Assembly: GCA_913056235.1 (NCBI GenBank)
Contig: CAJXMW010000001.1
Span: 1,178,001 to 1,242,000, forward strand
Direction of reading: 5' to 3'
Source: an uncultured Fodinibius sp.
GTDB lineage: Bacteria; Bacteroidota; Rhodothermia; Balneolales; Balneolaceae
DNA length: 64,000 nucleotides
Shown piece by piece: positions 1-9,696 of this stretch (its first letter is position 1; each line of letters begins with the position of its first letter). The notes beneath the pieces were generated by a model. The model was not told where the DNA came from and did not search any database. It saw only the letters and a program-made list of their open reading frames with translations. The position numbers and the translations under genes were made by a program.

Positions 1-2289
1 GAGGGGAACTTATCTACATTACGAGAAACGGTGCGTGATCTGAATTATCAGCTGTTTGAATACATACCGGGACCAGGGGTATTAGCTAAGCATGATTTTG
101 AGGAAGAGGTTGACCCATATCTTATGAATTTGATTGGGATACCCGATAGCAGAGTAGAAGAGTTTAAAGAGAATGGCTGGATCTTTGACGAGTCGGTCGA
201 GGTTGAGATCACTGATGAACACCAGTGGAAGCAAGTGTTGAAAAGCCAACCTTGGACAGAAGATAAAATGGGCACTTGGGAAGACTTGGCAGCATCAGAC
301 AACCATCAAGAGTATTTCGAAGCGCTGAATCTGGCTTGTATTGCTGAGCAAATAGAGATTTCGGATGAGGAGCCCAATTCGCGATCTCGAAAAGGGGCAA
401 TGATGCTGGCAGCAGCCCAAAAATTAATTGGTTTGTTCAATAGCAGTCGAGCAGGTGTTGCAACGGCCATGACCTATGTTCGAGTGATGGGCCAGCTAGG
501 TAAACGTCAGCAGGCACTGGAGATGATGAAACAGCTGATGGAAACGGCAAACTCAGGTAGTGATATTTCGGTTGATCTACCCTTTTTGCCGCCCCTGCCA
601 TGCCAGGATAACACATGTATTCAAACTGATTTCTCCAAGTGGATGACGGTACGCATTGTGGAGGCATGGATCAAATTGAAGAATCCTACAACCTATATGG
701 CCGAAGAGCAGGAGCTTGGTATGGTAGAGGCGCTCGAAGATAATCCGGAAAGAGTTGATACTTTTTTATTAACGCCAAATAAAGAGGAAGATAGAAAAGT
801 AAAAAAACGAGTGGGCCAATCTATTCCTAATAAAAAAAGAACGGAAAAAAGAGACTCAAACGCATTATGGTTTAAAACTGCTTTAAGTCTAATCAAAGTT
901 AATGGTCCCCAAAGTGTACACAGCCACAATTTGCCTAATAAGTTAATTGTGTCTTTAACTTCATATCCAGCTCGCTTTGACCAGCTTCCCTTAACGCTTT
1001 TAAGCTTGATACAGCAAACGGTAAAGCCCGATAACATCTTATTATGGATCGCCTATGAGGATAAATCTGAATTAACCTCTGACATTAGACTTTTTGAGGA
1101 TTTAGGAGTAGAGATATGTTTTTGCGAGGATTTAAAATCATATAAAAAGATAATACCCACGCTCAAAAAATACCCTGATTCATATATAGTTACTGCTGAT
1201 GACGATTTGTATTACAAAAAGAACTGGTTAGAAGAATTATTAAGTAGTTGGGATGGTAATAATAAAACTATTGTGGCACACCGTGCTCATAGAGTTAAGT
1301 TTAATGGCTCCGGTGATATTAAACCATATCGTGAATGGGGGTGGGAGTATAAAAAGGATAACAAGGCATCCGCTTATAATTTTCCAACTTGTGGTGCCGG
1401 AGCTTTATTTCCTCCAAATATTTTTTACGAAGATGTCTTGGAAGTTAATCAGTTTCAAAAGTTGGCGCCAACAGCAGATGATGTGTGGCTATATTGGATG
1501 AGTAGGTTAAATGGAGCAAAAATAAAAGTTGCCAACAATCCACAACCTCTTGTTGAGTGGCCATTATCCAAACAAAATAATCTGTGGCAGAAAAATATTT
1601 TAGAGGGTAAAAATGATGAGCAGATAGAGCATTTAATAAAGAGTTATGGATTACCCTTGGATAAGGAAAAAGTAGATAAAAAGGGGGGCATTAATTCATC
1701 AAAATATTGGAAGAACCGTTATCAACAAGGAGGCAATTCTGGGAGTGGTTCTTATGGACGGTTAGCACAGTTTAAGGCAGATACAATCAATGAATTTTCT
1801 GACGAGCATGATGTCGGGTCGTTTATTGAGTTTGGATGCGGAGATGGCAACCAGCTTAAATATCTGAATATTGATGATTATCTAGGCCTTGATGTAAGTG
1901 ATAAAGCGATAGAAATATGTCGTAATAAATATCAGGAAGATCAAGCAAAGGAATTTAAAAAAGCGGATGAATATAAGGGAGAAACTGCAGAGTGTGCTTT
2001 ATCATTGGATGTTATTTTTCATCTGGTTGAAGATGAAGTATTTGAAAGCTACATGGAACAGCTATTTAATGCAGCAGAAAAGTATGTAGTCATCTATTCA
2101 TCAAACAAGGAAAGCTTTACGCCATCGCCCCATGTTCGCCATCGACTTTTTAGCTTGTGGATAGAACAGAATAAGGAGGAGTGGAAGCTGAAGGATTACA
2201 TACCTAACAAATATCCTTTTAATGGAGATAATAGTAATACTTCGTTCAGTGATTTTTATATATACGAGAAAGAAAACGTACAAAAGTAA
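1..2289 (+). CDS. Glycosyltransferase-methyltransferase fusion, 5' partial
   Basis: The frame is open to the first base of the window, so the true start lies upstream; a GTG at 31 is probably internal. The first ~270 residues are not recognised but look helical. Residues ~300-540 resemble a GT-A glycosyltransferase: 'LIVSLTSYPARFDQLP' near the start and a 'TADDDLYYKKNW' motif in the place of the metal-binding DxD. Residues ~590-740 are a class I SAM methyltransferase with the glycine motif 'FIEFGCGDGNQLKYL' followed by an acidic 'YLGLDVSDKA'. The gene is followed after 23 bp by a sulfotransferase and then by flagellins, so glycosylation and methylation of flagellin is a reasonable inference, but lipopolysaccharide or capsule decoration is possible. 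Confidence 0.75.
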   Translation, partial: EGNLSTLRETVRDLNYQLFEYIPGPGVLAKHDFEEEVDPYLMNLIGIPDSRVEEFKENGWIFDESVEVEITDEHQWKQVLKSQPWTEDKMGTWEDLAASDNHQEYFEALNLACIAEQIEISDEEPNSRSRKGAMMLAAAQKLIGLFNSSRAGVATAMTYVRVMGQLGKRQQALEMMKQLMETANSGSDISVDLPFLPPLPCQDNTCIQTDFSKWMTVRIVEAWIKLKNPTTYMAEEQELGMVEALEDNPERVDTFLLTPNKEEDRKVKKRVGQSIPNKKRTEKRDSNALWFKTALSLIKVNGPQSVHSHNLPNKLIVSLTSYPARFDQLPLTLLSLIQQTVKPDNILLWIAYEDKSELTSDIRLFEDLGVEICFCEDLKSYKKIIPTLKKYPDSYIVTADDDLYYKKNWLEELLSSWDGNNKTIVAHRAHRVKFNGSGDIKPYREWGWEYKKDNKASAYNFPTCGAGALFPPNIFYEDVLEVNQFQKLAPTADDVWLYWMSRLNGAKIKVANNPQPLVEWPLSKQNNLWQKNILEGKNDEQIEHLIKSYGLPLDKEKVDKKGGINSSKYWKNRYQQGGNSGSGSYGRLAQFKADTINEFSDEHDVGSFIEFGCGDGNQLKYLNIDDYLGLDVSDKAIEICRNKYQEDQAKEFKKADEYKGETAECALSLDVIFHLVEDEVFESYMEQLFNAAEKYVVIYSSNKESFTPSPHVRHRLFSLWIEQNKEEWKLKDYIPNKYPFNGDNSNTSFSDFYIYEKENVQK

Positions 2290-2312
2290 TTCTGTTAAAA
2301 TAAAAGCGAGTA

Positions 2313-3029
2313 ATGATTGTCAATCACAGATACAAGTTCATCTATATTAAAACACGTAAGACGGCGGGGACAAGCTTAGAGATAGCTTTGTCTAAATACT
2401 GTAATCAGAACGATATTATTACTCCTATATTGGAAGATGATGAGCAGATCCGAAAAGAATATGGATATCCCGGTCCCCAGAACTACCAGGTTCCCCAAAG
2501 ATATTATTCAAAGATTGATCTACTAAGGTTAAAAAAGATGGGAATCATCAAAGAGTACTATAAACATGCGAATGCCAATTTTATCAAGAAAAATATTGCG
2601 CCTGAAGTATGGAATAGCTATTTCAAATTTACTTTTGAACGAAATCCGTATGACAAAGCGCTAAGCTTTTATTATTTCGAGATGAAATCGAAAGACCTAA
2701 ATATGAACATAGATCATTTTCTGCATGAATATGCTCATTTGCCCCGTTTATCAAACTGGCATATGTACACAATAAATGATCATCCGGTCTGTGATTTTAT
2801 TGGTAGGTATGAGCAATTAGAAAAAGACCTGGATTTCATCCAACAGCAATTAGGTTTACCTGATAAAATTGAGATGCCAAATGCAAAAGGTGGATTTAGA
2901 ACAAACAGAGATCCGTATCAAAATGTTATTAGCAATAAGGGTAGAAAGCGCATTGAAACTGTTTGTGCTAAAGAGATATATCATTTTGGGTATGAATGGG
3001 ATTCAGAATTAGTTAAACTCTCTAAATAA
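2313..3029 (+). CDS. Sulfotransferase family protein
   Basis: This 238-residue protein looks like a Sulfotransfer_2-type enzyme that moves sulfate from PAPS to a glycan hydroxyl. The N-terminus has 'FIYIKTRKTAGTSLE', matching the 5'-phosphosulfate loop, and 'FTFERNPYDKALSFYY' near residue 110 matches the 3'-phosphate-binding region. It has no signal peptide, as expected for a cytoplasmic enzyme. It starts 23 bp after the glycosyltransferase-methyltransferase gene on the same strand and is probably co-transcribed with it. Since three flagellin genes follow, its target may be a flagellin glycan, which is inference from context. The family is confident; the substrate is not known. Confidence 0.8.
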   Translation: MIVNHRYKFIYIKTRKTAGTSLEIALSKYCNQNDIITPILEDDEQIRKEYGYPGPQNYQVPQRYYSKIDLLRLKKMGIIKEYYKHANANFIKKNIAPEVWNSYFKFTFERNPYDKALSFYYFEMKSKDLNMNIDHFLHEYAHLPRLSNWHMYTINDHPVCDFIGRYEQLEKDLDFIQQQLGLPDKIEMPNAKGGFRTNRDPYQNVISNKGRKRIETVCAKEIYHFGYEWDSELVKLSK

Positions 3030-3069
3030 ATCAGACTCGGGTTTAGTTATTGATTTATAGGTGTAGGCT

Positions 3070-3222
3070 GAGATTTCGAGAAAAGATGTAAAGGTTATAC
3101 CCAAAGGTGCTCCATATGCCCAACTTCAAGAGTGGGTAAAGCCAGCAATTGATAAAAATCATCTCAAATACGTTGAGAGAAAAAAAGTAATCCCAGACTT
3201 AACCTTTGGAATGTTGAAGTGA
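3070..3222 (+). pseudogene. Unrecognised 3' gene remnant
   Basis: A readable stretch of 50 codons ending in TGA, without a start codon or ribosome binding site, encodes a protein-like sequence ('KVIPKGAPYAQLQEWVKPA'). It has no credible N-terminus and is followed by more broken coding-like sequence to about 3330. I do not recognise the family. It is most simply the tail of a decayed gene between the glycan genes and the flagellin promoter. Chance readthrough of non-coding DNA cannot be excluded. Confidence 0.3.
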
Positions 3223-3388
3223 GTATTCGGGATGCACTATAAAGTGCCAGTGAAGATTACGTTTTAAAAATCACCGGTCGTTGATGCTCTTCTTAAAAGT
3301 TAGTTTAAAGATAACGCGGATACATTAAACTACTTTGATCTGTTTAAAACAATATGAATACAGGACTTAAAAAAGGAATCAAAAAAAA

Positions 3389-3416
3389 TTTAAGTCGGCC
3401 TGTGGGGCTCCGATAA
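3389..3416 (+). promoter_or_regulatory. Sigma-28 (FliA)-like promoter of flagellin 1
   Basis: TTTAAG (3389-3394) and CCGATAA (3410-3416) are separated by 15 bp, close to the flagellar consensus TAAA-N15/16-GCCGATAA. The same element with the same spacing stands before each of the three flagellin genes, at almost the same distance from the start codon. Confidence 0.7.
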
Positions 3417-3471
3417 CCTTAATGCAAGCAGGAGGTAACAAATTTTTTACTAACAAAAACAGAGGAGCCTT

Positions 3472-4452
3472 ATGGCAAGTTTTGGAGATTTAAACAGAGT
3501 AAACACAAACATACAGTCCCTGGATTCGCAGCTGTCGCTGAACCAGGTAAACAAACAGATGGCCGAGAACCAGCTAAAGATGTCGACCGGTAAGCGGATT
3601 AACCGCGCCGAAGATGATTCAGCCGGCTTTTCAATTGCCACGAAGTTGCGCAGCCGCGTCGGCGGGCTGAACCAAGCCATGCAGAACGTCGGAGATGCCA
3701 AGTCGGTCTTGGATATTGCCGAGTCGAGCTTTGGTACGGTCATGGATAACCTGGTCGAGATGAAAGGATTGGCCACTCAGGCGGCCAACGATACTCTTGG
3801 CGATGATGAGCGTGGGTTTATTGGTGATCAAATTAAGGCCTTGGGCAATGATATCAATAAGATTGCCGATCAAACAGTGTATCAAGATTATGAACTGTTA
3901 AATGGTGATGATTCGACAGGAACTTTATCGGGTTCCTTGGATCTAACATTCCAGGTTGGAGAGCGAGAGTCGGATACGATTGAAGCACAATTAAATGCCG
4001 TTAATGTTGGGGAATTGTTCTCTGATGGATCTACGACTCAATTAGGGAATTCATCTGGAGATGGTGCAGTTGCTGACGGTTCTGCAATTGAGGCAACGGC
4101 TGCTGGTACAGCAGGAGCCGGTGGAGGTTCCCTTTCTTTTGAAACAGGAAGTGGAACTGCAGCAAACTCTGCAGATTATCGTTCTTTTATTAATACCGTC
4201 GACAGTGCGATTACGACGATGTCAGAAAATGTAAACGACATTGGTATTACCCAATCGTCACTCTCCGTACGTGAGCAGACGCTTTCGGAGTCGATTAGTG
4301 CGAATGAATCAGCGAAGTCTCGTATCATGGATACCGACTTTGCCAAAGCACAGAGTGAATCCGTGAGGTTGCAGATTTTGCAACAGACAGCGACATCCTC
4401 GTTGGCGCAGGCCAACAACGGACCGCAGTCCGTCCTTGGATTTATTGGCTAA
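3472..4452 (+). CDS. Flagellin, paralogue 1
   Basis: A 326-residue flagellar filament subunit, exported by the flagellar type III apparatus. It has the conserved N-terminal D0/D1 region (residues 1-145, 'NRVNTNIQSLDSQL', 'MSTGKRINRAEDDSAGF') and the C-terminal D1/D0 region (last ~85 residues, ending 'QSVLGFIG'). The middle ~95 residues are Gly/Ala/Ser/Thr-rich and differ from the other two copies. The start is preceded by an AGAGGAG ribosome binding site. Length is short, as in flagellins with a minimal D2/D3. A sigma-28-like promoter lies ~55 bp upstream and a hairpin terminator follows. No other flagellar gene is in the window. Confidence 0.95.
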   Translation: MASFGDLNRVNTNIQSLDSQLSLNQVNKQMAENQLKMSTGKRINRAEDDSAGFSIATKLRSRVGGLNQAMQNVGDAKSVLDIAESSFGTVMDNLVEMKGLATQAANDTLGDDERGFIGDQIKALGNDINKIADQTVYQDYELLNGDDSTGTLSGSLDLTFQVGERESDTIEAQLNAVNVGELFSDGSTTQLGNSSGDGAVADGSAIEATAAGTAGAGGGSLSFETGSGTAANSADYRSFINTVDSAITTMSENVNDIGITQSSLSVREQTLSESISANESAKSRIMDTDFAKAQSESVRLQILQQTATSSLAQANNGPQSVLGFIG

Positions 4453-4495
4453 TAGCAGCCGAGATATTATGGCCAAAAGCCAGAGATCATATACT

Positions 4496-4535
4496 AAGCC
4501 ATGCTACCTACCCGGGTAGTGTGGCTTTGTTATTT
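4496..4535 (+). terminator. Terminator after flagellin 1
   Basis: AAGCCA...CTACC pairs with GGTAG...TGGCTT around a short loop and runs into TTTGTTATTT. It differs in sequence from the terminators of flagellins 2 and 3. Confidence 0.6.
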
Positions 4536-5115
4536 AAAGAAAGGAATTGACGAAGGTGAGTTGGACATTACGGGTGGTTTCGGAGTAGGTTATTAACAGC
4601 AGTCACTGAGAGTTTTGGCTTCCAGTAAAGCTTGACATTGCAAGTGGAGTAAAACGAAACATGTCCGATAATTCTTAAAGCGAGTTACTAATCTCTGTGG
4701 AGTACCTCATTACATGATATAAGGCTATTTTGCACGGGGTTGTTATTTGTTGCAAGCTTTTCCTTGTAAGATCATTTCTTTGTTAGAGGATGATGTATCA
4801 TAAAAAATATTCACATCCAGTGAGAATTCGATTCCTCGATCAAATAAAATTTCTTCTTTTGGGATGTTGCCTAAATAATATTTTCACCAAGTAGTAAGAG
4901 ATTTCTCTTTTTTAAAAAGAACTATTCTATTAATAATAAAATTGCGAAACAATAATGCTTATGTCGTAATAAGCGTATTAATCTAGCAGAATTTTTTTAG
5001 GGACGCTCATTAGATTTTATCCGAGTATTAAGGGGAGTTTTCGGTTTCAATACGCATTATTTTTAAGACCCGTTTTCACCGAAAAACCACGGGTAATAAG
5101 GAAAGAAAATTAATA
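4536..5115. other. Gene-free spacer between flagellins 1 and 2
   Basis: About 580 bp, AT-rich, with no reading frame that looks like protein on either strand. It is much longer than the ~320-bp spacer between flagellins 2 and 3. Nothing identifiable was seen apart from the promoter that begins just after it. Confidence 0.5.
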
Positions 5116-5143
5116 TTTAAGTCGGCCTATGGGGGTCCGATAA
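5116..5143 (+). promoter_or_regulatory. Sigma-28-like promoter of flagellin 2
   Basis: TTTAAG at 5116-5121 and CCGATAA at 5137-5143 with 15 bp between. The whole block from here to the start codon is nearly identical to the leader of flagellin 1. Confidence 0.7.
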
Positions 5144-5198
5144 CCTTAATGCAAGCAGGAGGTAACAAATTTTTTACTAACAAAAACAGAGGAGCCTT

Positions 5199-6158
5199 AT
5201 GGCAAGTTTTGGAGATTTAAACAGAGTAAACACAAACATACAGTCCCTGGATTCGCAGCTGTCGCTGAACCAGGTAAACAAACAGATGGCCGAGAACCAG
5301 CTAAAGATGTCGACCGGTAAGCGGATTAACCGCGCCGAAGATGATTCAGCCGGCTTTTCGATTGCCACGAAGTTGCGCAGCCGCGTCGGCGGGCTGAACC
5401 AAGCCATGCAGAACGTCGGAGATGCCAAGTCGGTCTTGGATATTGCCGAGTCGAGCTTTGGTACGGTCATGGATAACCTGGTCGAGATGAAAGGATTGGC
5501 CACTCAGGCGGCCAACGATACGCTTGGCGATGATGAGCGTGGGTTTATCGGTGATCAGCTTAAGGCCCTGGGCGATGACATCAATAAAATCGCCGATCAA
5601 ACAGTATATCAAGATTATGAACTGTTAAATGGCGATAGCTCTGGGAATACAGGGACGCTTTCGCTTACTTTCCAGGTTGGAGAGCGAAAGTCGGATACGA
5701 TTGAAGCAGATCTCAATGCTGTAAATGTAGGTGAACTATTTGCTAGTGGGGGTGATGCCAATCTTGGAGCCGGTGCAACGGCTGGTGGAGCTAGTGCTGG
5801 TGGTGCTGCTATTGATGCAACAGCTGCAACTGCTGGTGGACAAGGTACGCTTAATTTTGCCACGGACGCCACTTCTGCTGATTACCGATCACTTATTGGC
5901 AAAGTGGACAGTGCAATTACCACTATGTCAGAAAATGTAAACGATATTGGTATTACCCAATCGTCGCTCTCCGTACGTGAGCAGACGCTTTCGGAGTCGA
6001 TAAGTGCAAATGAATCAGCGAAGTCTCGTATCATGGATACCGACTTTGCGAAGGCACAGAGTGAATCCGTGAGGTTGCAGATTCTGCAGCAGACGGCGAC
6101 ATCCTCGTTGGCGCAGGCCAACAACGGACCGCAGTCCGTTCTTGGATTTATTGGCTAA
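5199..6158 (+). CDS. Flagellin, paralogue 2
   Basis: A 319-residue flagellin. Residues 1-145 and the last ~85 residues are virtually identical to paralogue 1 at protein and near-identical at DNA level, while the middle is a different, very Ala/Gly-rich segment (around residues 180-230). Upstream promoter, spacer and ribosome binding site are copied with the gene, so the duplication unit includes the regulatory region. It probably assembles into the same filament as the other two copies; whether they are co-expressed cannot be seen. A strong terminator follows. Confidence 0.95.
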   Translation: MASFGDLNRVNTNIQSLDSQLSLNQVNKQMAENQLKMSTGKRINRAEDDSAGFSIATKLRSRVGGLNQAMQNVGDAKSVLDIAESSFGTVMDNLVEMKGLATQAANDTLGDDERGFIGDQLKALGDDINKIADQTVYQDYELLNGDSSGNTGTLSLTFQVGERKSDTIEADLNAVNVGELFASGGDANLGAGATAGGASAGGAAIDATAATAGGQGTLNFATDATSADYRSLIGKVDSAITTMSENVNDIGITQSSLSVREQTLSESISANESAKSRIMDTDFAKAQSESVRLQILQQTATSSLAQANNGPQSVLGFIG

Positions 6159-6188
6159 TAGCCAACAACCCAATACAACCATATATTT

Positions 6189-6228
6189 TAAAAGCGATAC
6201 CACGATCGGTGGTATCGCTTTTTTATTT
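6189..6228 (+). terminator. Terminator after flagellin 2
   Basis: AAAAGCGATACCAC pairs with GTGGTATCGCTTTT around a short GATCG loop and runs into a T-rich tract. The same element recurs after flagellin 3. Confidence 0.85.
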
Positions 6229-6475
6229 TAGTAAGGATAAAGAAATGAGATTGATTAAAATAGATAACAATAGATAAAATAATATCGGAAGATCATATCC
6301 AGGAAAAAATGCCTATATCCTTTGCATCAATATACATCAAAAGTTTTATGATAATTTCTGGAGCTATAGAGTGATGATGGCCTTTTAAAGAAATGATTTT
6401 CTATATGTGATAAAGAATGTCATATAGGTAGGGAGAACTTCCTACATTCTTAAAAAAAGAATATAAAAATTAATA

Positions 6476-6503
6476 TTTAAGTCGGCCTGTGGGGCTCCGA
6501 TAA
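6476..6503 (+). promoter_or_regulatory. Sigma-28-like promoter of flagellin 3
   Basis: TTTAAG at 6476-6481 and CCGATAA at 6497-6503, with the same 15-bp spacing as in the other two copies. The downstream leader has diverged a little (GTAGTGTAAGC instead of TTAATGCAAGC). Confidence 0.7.
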
Positions 6504-6558
6504 CCGTAGTGTAAGCAGGAAATAACTTATTTACTACGAACGAAAACAGAGGAGCCTT

Positions 6559-7509
6559 ATGGCAAGTTTTGGAGATTTAAACAGAGTAAACACAAACATA
6601 CAGTCCCTGGACTCACAGCTTTCGCTGAACCAGGTAAACAAACAGATGGCCGAGAACCAGCTGAAGATGTCGACCGGTAAGCGGATCAACCGCGCCGAAG
6701 ATGACTCGGCCGGATTTTCAATTGCCACGAAGTTGCGCAGCCGCGTCGGCGGGCTGAACCAAGCCATGCAGAACGTCGGAGATGCCAAGTCGGTCTTGGA
6801 TATTGCCGAGTCGAGCTTTGGTACGGTCATGGATAACCTGGTCGAGATGAAAGGATTGGCCACTCAGGCGGCCAACGATACGCTTGGCGATGATGAGCGT
6901 GGGTTTATTGGTGATCAGCTTAAAGCCCTGGGCGATGACATCAATAAAATCGCCGACCAAACAGTATATCAAGATTATGAACTGTTGAACGGTGATGATT
7001 CAACGGGTACGATGTCAGGAACGCTTTCGCTTACATTCCAAGTTGGTGAGCGGGAATCGGATACTATTACCGCTGATCTGAATGCCGTTAATGTCGGAGA
7101 ATTATTTGCTTCAGGTACGGCGGCTGGTGGAACGGTAGAATTAGGAGCAACGGCTGGAGCTATTCAGGCTCAGGCTTCAGATACGGATGATGCCGGTGGA
7201 TTGACCTTTGCCTCTACGGCTAATTCTGAGGATTATCGAGCATTTATTTCAGAGGTGGACAGTGCAATTACCACCATGTCAGAAAATGTAAACGATATTG
7301 GTATTACCCAATCGTCGCTCTCCGTACGTGAGCAGACGCTTTCGGAGTCGATTAGTGCGAATGAATCAGCGAAGTCTCGTATCATGGATACCGACTTTGC
7401 GAAGGCACAGAGTGAATCCGTGAGGTTGCAGATTCTGCAGCAGACAGCGACATCCTCGTTGGCGCAGGCCAACAACGGACCGCAGTCAGTTCTTGGATTT
7501 ATTGGGTAA
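6559..7509 (+). CDS. Flagellin, paralogue 3
   Basis: A 316-residue flagellin with the same conserved termini as paralogues 1 and 2 and a third, distinct central segment (around residues 150-235, Thr/Ala/Gly-rich with more acidic residues). The DNA of the conserved ends shows more synonymous changes than between copies 1 and 2, so this copy looks slightly older. The AGAGGAG ribosome binding site is retained. It ends in 'SVLGFIG' like the others and is followed by the same terminator as paralogue 2. Confidence 0.95.
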   Translation: MASFGDLNRVNTNIQSLDSQLSLNQVNKQMAENQLKMSTGKRINRAEDDSAGFSIATKLRSRVGGLNQAMQNVGDAKSVLDIAESSFGTVMDNLVEMKGLATQAANDTLGDDERGFIGDQLKALGDDINKIADQTVYQDYELLNGDDSTGTMSGTLSLTFQVGERESDTITADLNAVNVGELFASGTAAGGTVELGATAGAIQAQASDTDDAGGLTFASTANSEDYRAFISEVDSAITTMSENVNDIGITQSSLSVREQTLSESISANESAKSRIMDTDFAKAQSESVRLQILQQTATSSLAQANNGPQSVLGFIG

Positions 7510-7538
7510 TAGTCAACAACCCAATACAACCATATATT

Positions 7539-7580
7539 TAAAAGCGATACCACGATCGGGTGGTATCGCTTTTTTATTTT
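7539..7580 (+). terminator. Terminator after flagellin 3
   Basis: AAAAGCGATACCA pairs with TGGTATCGCTTTT and is followed by a long T tract; almost the same sequence as the terminator after flagellin 2. Confidence 0.85.
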
Positions 7581-8589
7581 TTAGAAGCTTCCGCTTTTTA
7601 AGTAGAATTGCAGCTTAGAAAGTATATTTAGGTCTTTTATCAACGTATACAAAATACTGCCACTCTCCACGAGTTGGTGTATAACTTAGAAAGTCAGTCT
7701 TATTTGTATGTTTCGAGAAATGCAAAACAGCTGTTACATAATCTGATGATAGGCATGGTGTCAGGAAAAAGAATACAATGGATTTGTAAGGTAAGCATAT
7801 ACAAAGAGGGGTATTACCAAGAGATCCAGAATGTCTTGATGGTAAACAAGGAAGGGTTCAAGGGTTAGTAATTACCTGCCTGAATAAAACAGCTGCAATG
7901 CTAATTTATATAACAGGAAGCCAAGCATGGTTCCTCATCGTAAATGATCGGCTAAATTAAAGTGCTTAAAGCAGGAAATTACAGTCGTAAACCAATGTAG
8001 ATGGACCTGACCAGGTGTCATGTCCTAAAAGATGCCGTAGTAAAAAAGTTGAAAGCTCTGTCATCAGTTGTCTACATGTGGAATCAATATCCCAAAGCAC
8101 GCACTTCTCAGAGCTGTAACGCAGCAGCTATTGCCGCAGTACCTTACTTTATATAGTGAAAACCTTGGTTTATAAAGGATAACTCTTGGGACAGTGCGTA
8201 TCTTCCATGTGTTGAAAATCCAGGAAGACCCTTATGGGCTACTGGATATGATTTGGTTAGTTTAACTGCTTGGAAGTTACTTCTCGGAAAACTAGATGGC
8301 TGTTGTAAAGATAAAAGCCTGACGCTGGCCTTTTCTGCCGGGCAAACCAGCGCAAAACGCATGTGTCAAACGATTACAATGGCAGTTTCCAAATAGATGC
8401 AAAAATTTAAAACTCTAGACGAAGATCGGAAGAAGATGCCCCCTTGGAAATATGATTGTAATCATAAGTGACCATAGAAATTACTGGCTACCAAATTTTG
8501 TAGAACTATTACATAACCAAACCCACTATTGGAGGAGGATGAAGAGGCTCAAAATTTCACTTTTCGAGTGAATAATATTTCAACAAGTG
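7581..8589. other. Gene-free stretch with possible decayed coding sequence
   Basis: About 1 kb with no convincing intact gene. Short frames exist (for example 64 codons at 7674-7868) but lack ribosome binding sites and family resemblance. Around 7960-8390 one forward frame gives protein-like stretches broken by stops, suggesting an eroded gene that I cannot name. The stretch lies between the last flagellin terminator and a broken insertion sequence, so decay after insertion is plausible. Confidence 0.4.
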
Positions 8590-9594
8590 CTATACATTAA
8601 TTGATAAATAAAATTGCATTTCGCGATTTGCGATATGCAATACACATAATGAGTATTGCAGAGATTGTTTCAATTCCAAGAGGGCTTTATCTTGGGCATA
8701 ATTTCGTATCCGTTCGGGTTCATTCTCCGGATCGTAGCCATTCCATACCTCCCAGCTCCAAGGGTTTTGAGCGGAATGTTTAGCGCATTTTAACATAGGT
8801 GTCAGGCTATCGATCCCACCATGGCTTCGCTGCCAGTTATAAAAGAATTGCCACTCTTCCAGGCGCATATCCAATTGAGGATCGGCCAAATCTACAAGCG
8901 ACCAGAACGCTTTTTTATCGGTACCCTGCGAACGTTCTACTTTTCCATTCAAATGCGGAGCATACGGTCTTATTGGGCGAAACTTAATATGGTGTCGCTT
9001 TAAGGCTCGCTGGAAGGCCAGTCCAAAGAATTCGCCTCCACGATCCGGCTGAATGCGTTGAATCGGAAAAGGGAACTCTTCGAGCATGGCTTTTCCAAGC
9101 CCCCCAACGGCATTTATCGCGACGCGACGTCCGTACAGACCAAGTACACGGAACCTAGTGCAGTCATTAATGGCCGTGAATTGGTAGCGTCCCGGGGCTA
9201 TTGTGTAATCTCCATTTGCACCCGCTCACCCGGTACTTCTTTGTTATAACGGGTGGGGATGGATTGTCTTGGAAGCCTATTTAAGGCCTTAACGGCATTG
9301 CTATGAAGGACTTTCCAGATGGTTGCCGAGGATAAGGAAACCTCATGCAAGCGAAGCAGCTCCGACTGGATGCTTTTGGGACCTAGGTTGCGACTGCGCC
9401 TCATTTCAAGAATCCACGTCTCAATCTGGGGTGTTACTTTCCGTCTAGCAATATGGTGTGGACGCTTGCTTTTCGAGTGTAGGCCAGCTTCTCCATCCGT
9501 TAAATAACGACCGTACCATTTTCGCAACATGGGACGGGAAATGCCACACCGTAACCCACCTCAGGTGCGCTTGAATAATTTGTGATCTATCCAT
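8590..9594 (-). pseudogene. IS481-type transposase, frameshifted
   Basis: Read on the minus strand, the sequence gives a DDE integrase-core transposase in pieces. An N-terminal helix-turn-helix part starts at the ATG at 9594 (MDRSQIIQAH) and shifts frame near 9550 before 'GISRPMLRKWYGRYL'. It runs to a stop at 9198. The frame then changes again, and 'IAPGRYQFTAINDCTRF' leads into the catalytic half, with 'QPDRGGEFFG' and 'APHLNGKVERSQGTDKKAFW' ending near 8590. At least two frameshifts make it inactive. The order and motifs fit the IS481/IS3-like integrase group. I could not identify terminal inverted repeats. Confidence 0.85.
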
Positions 9595-9696
9595 TCTGTC
9601 ATTGGAAAATTATTGATGACCCCAATGTACATATTGAAAGGATATCTATGCCCACACAATGTACTGGCCATTTCATTAGTAATTTCAGGGCTAAAC

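Noticed and set aside
3450-6863. Minus-strand frames of ~108 codons repeated inside each flagellin gene
   Set aside because: They are exact antisense shadows of the conserved flagellin 5' ends and are repeated only because the flagellins are; no ribosome binding site or family match.
7674-7868. 64-codon frame after flagellin 3
   Set aside because: No ribosome binding site, no recognisable motif, and inside a stretch that looks decayed.
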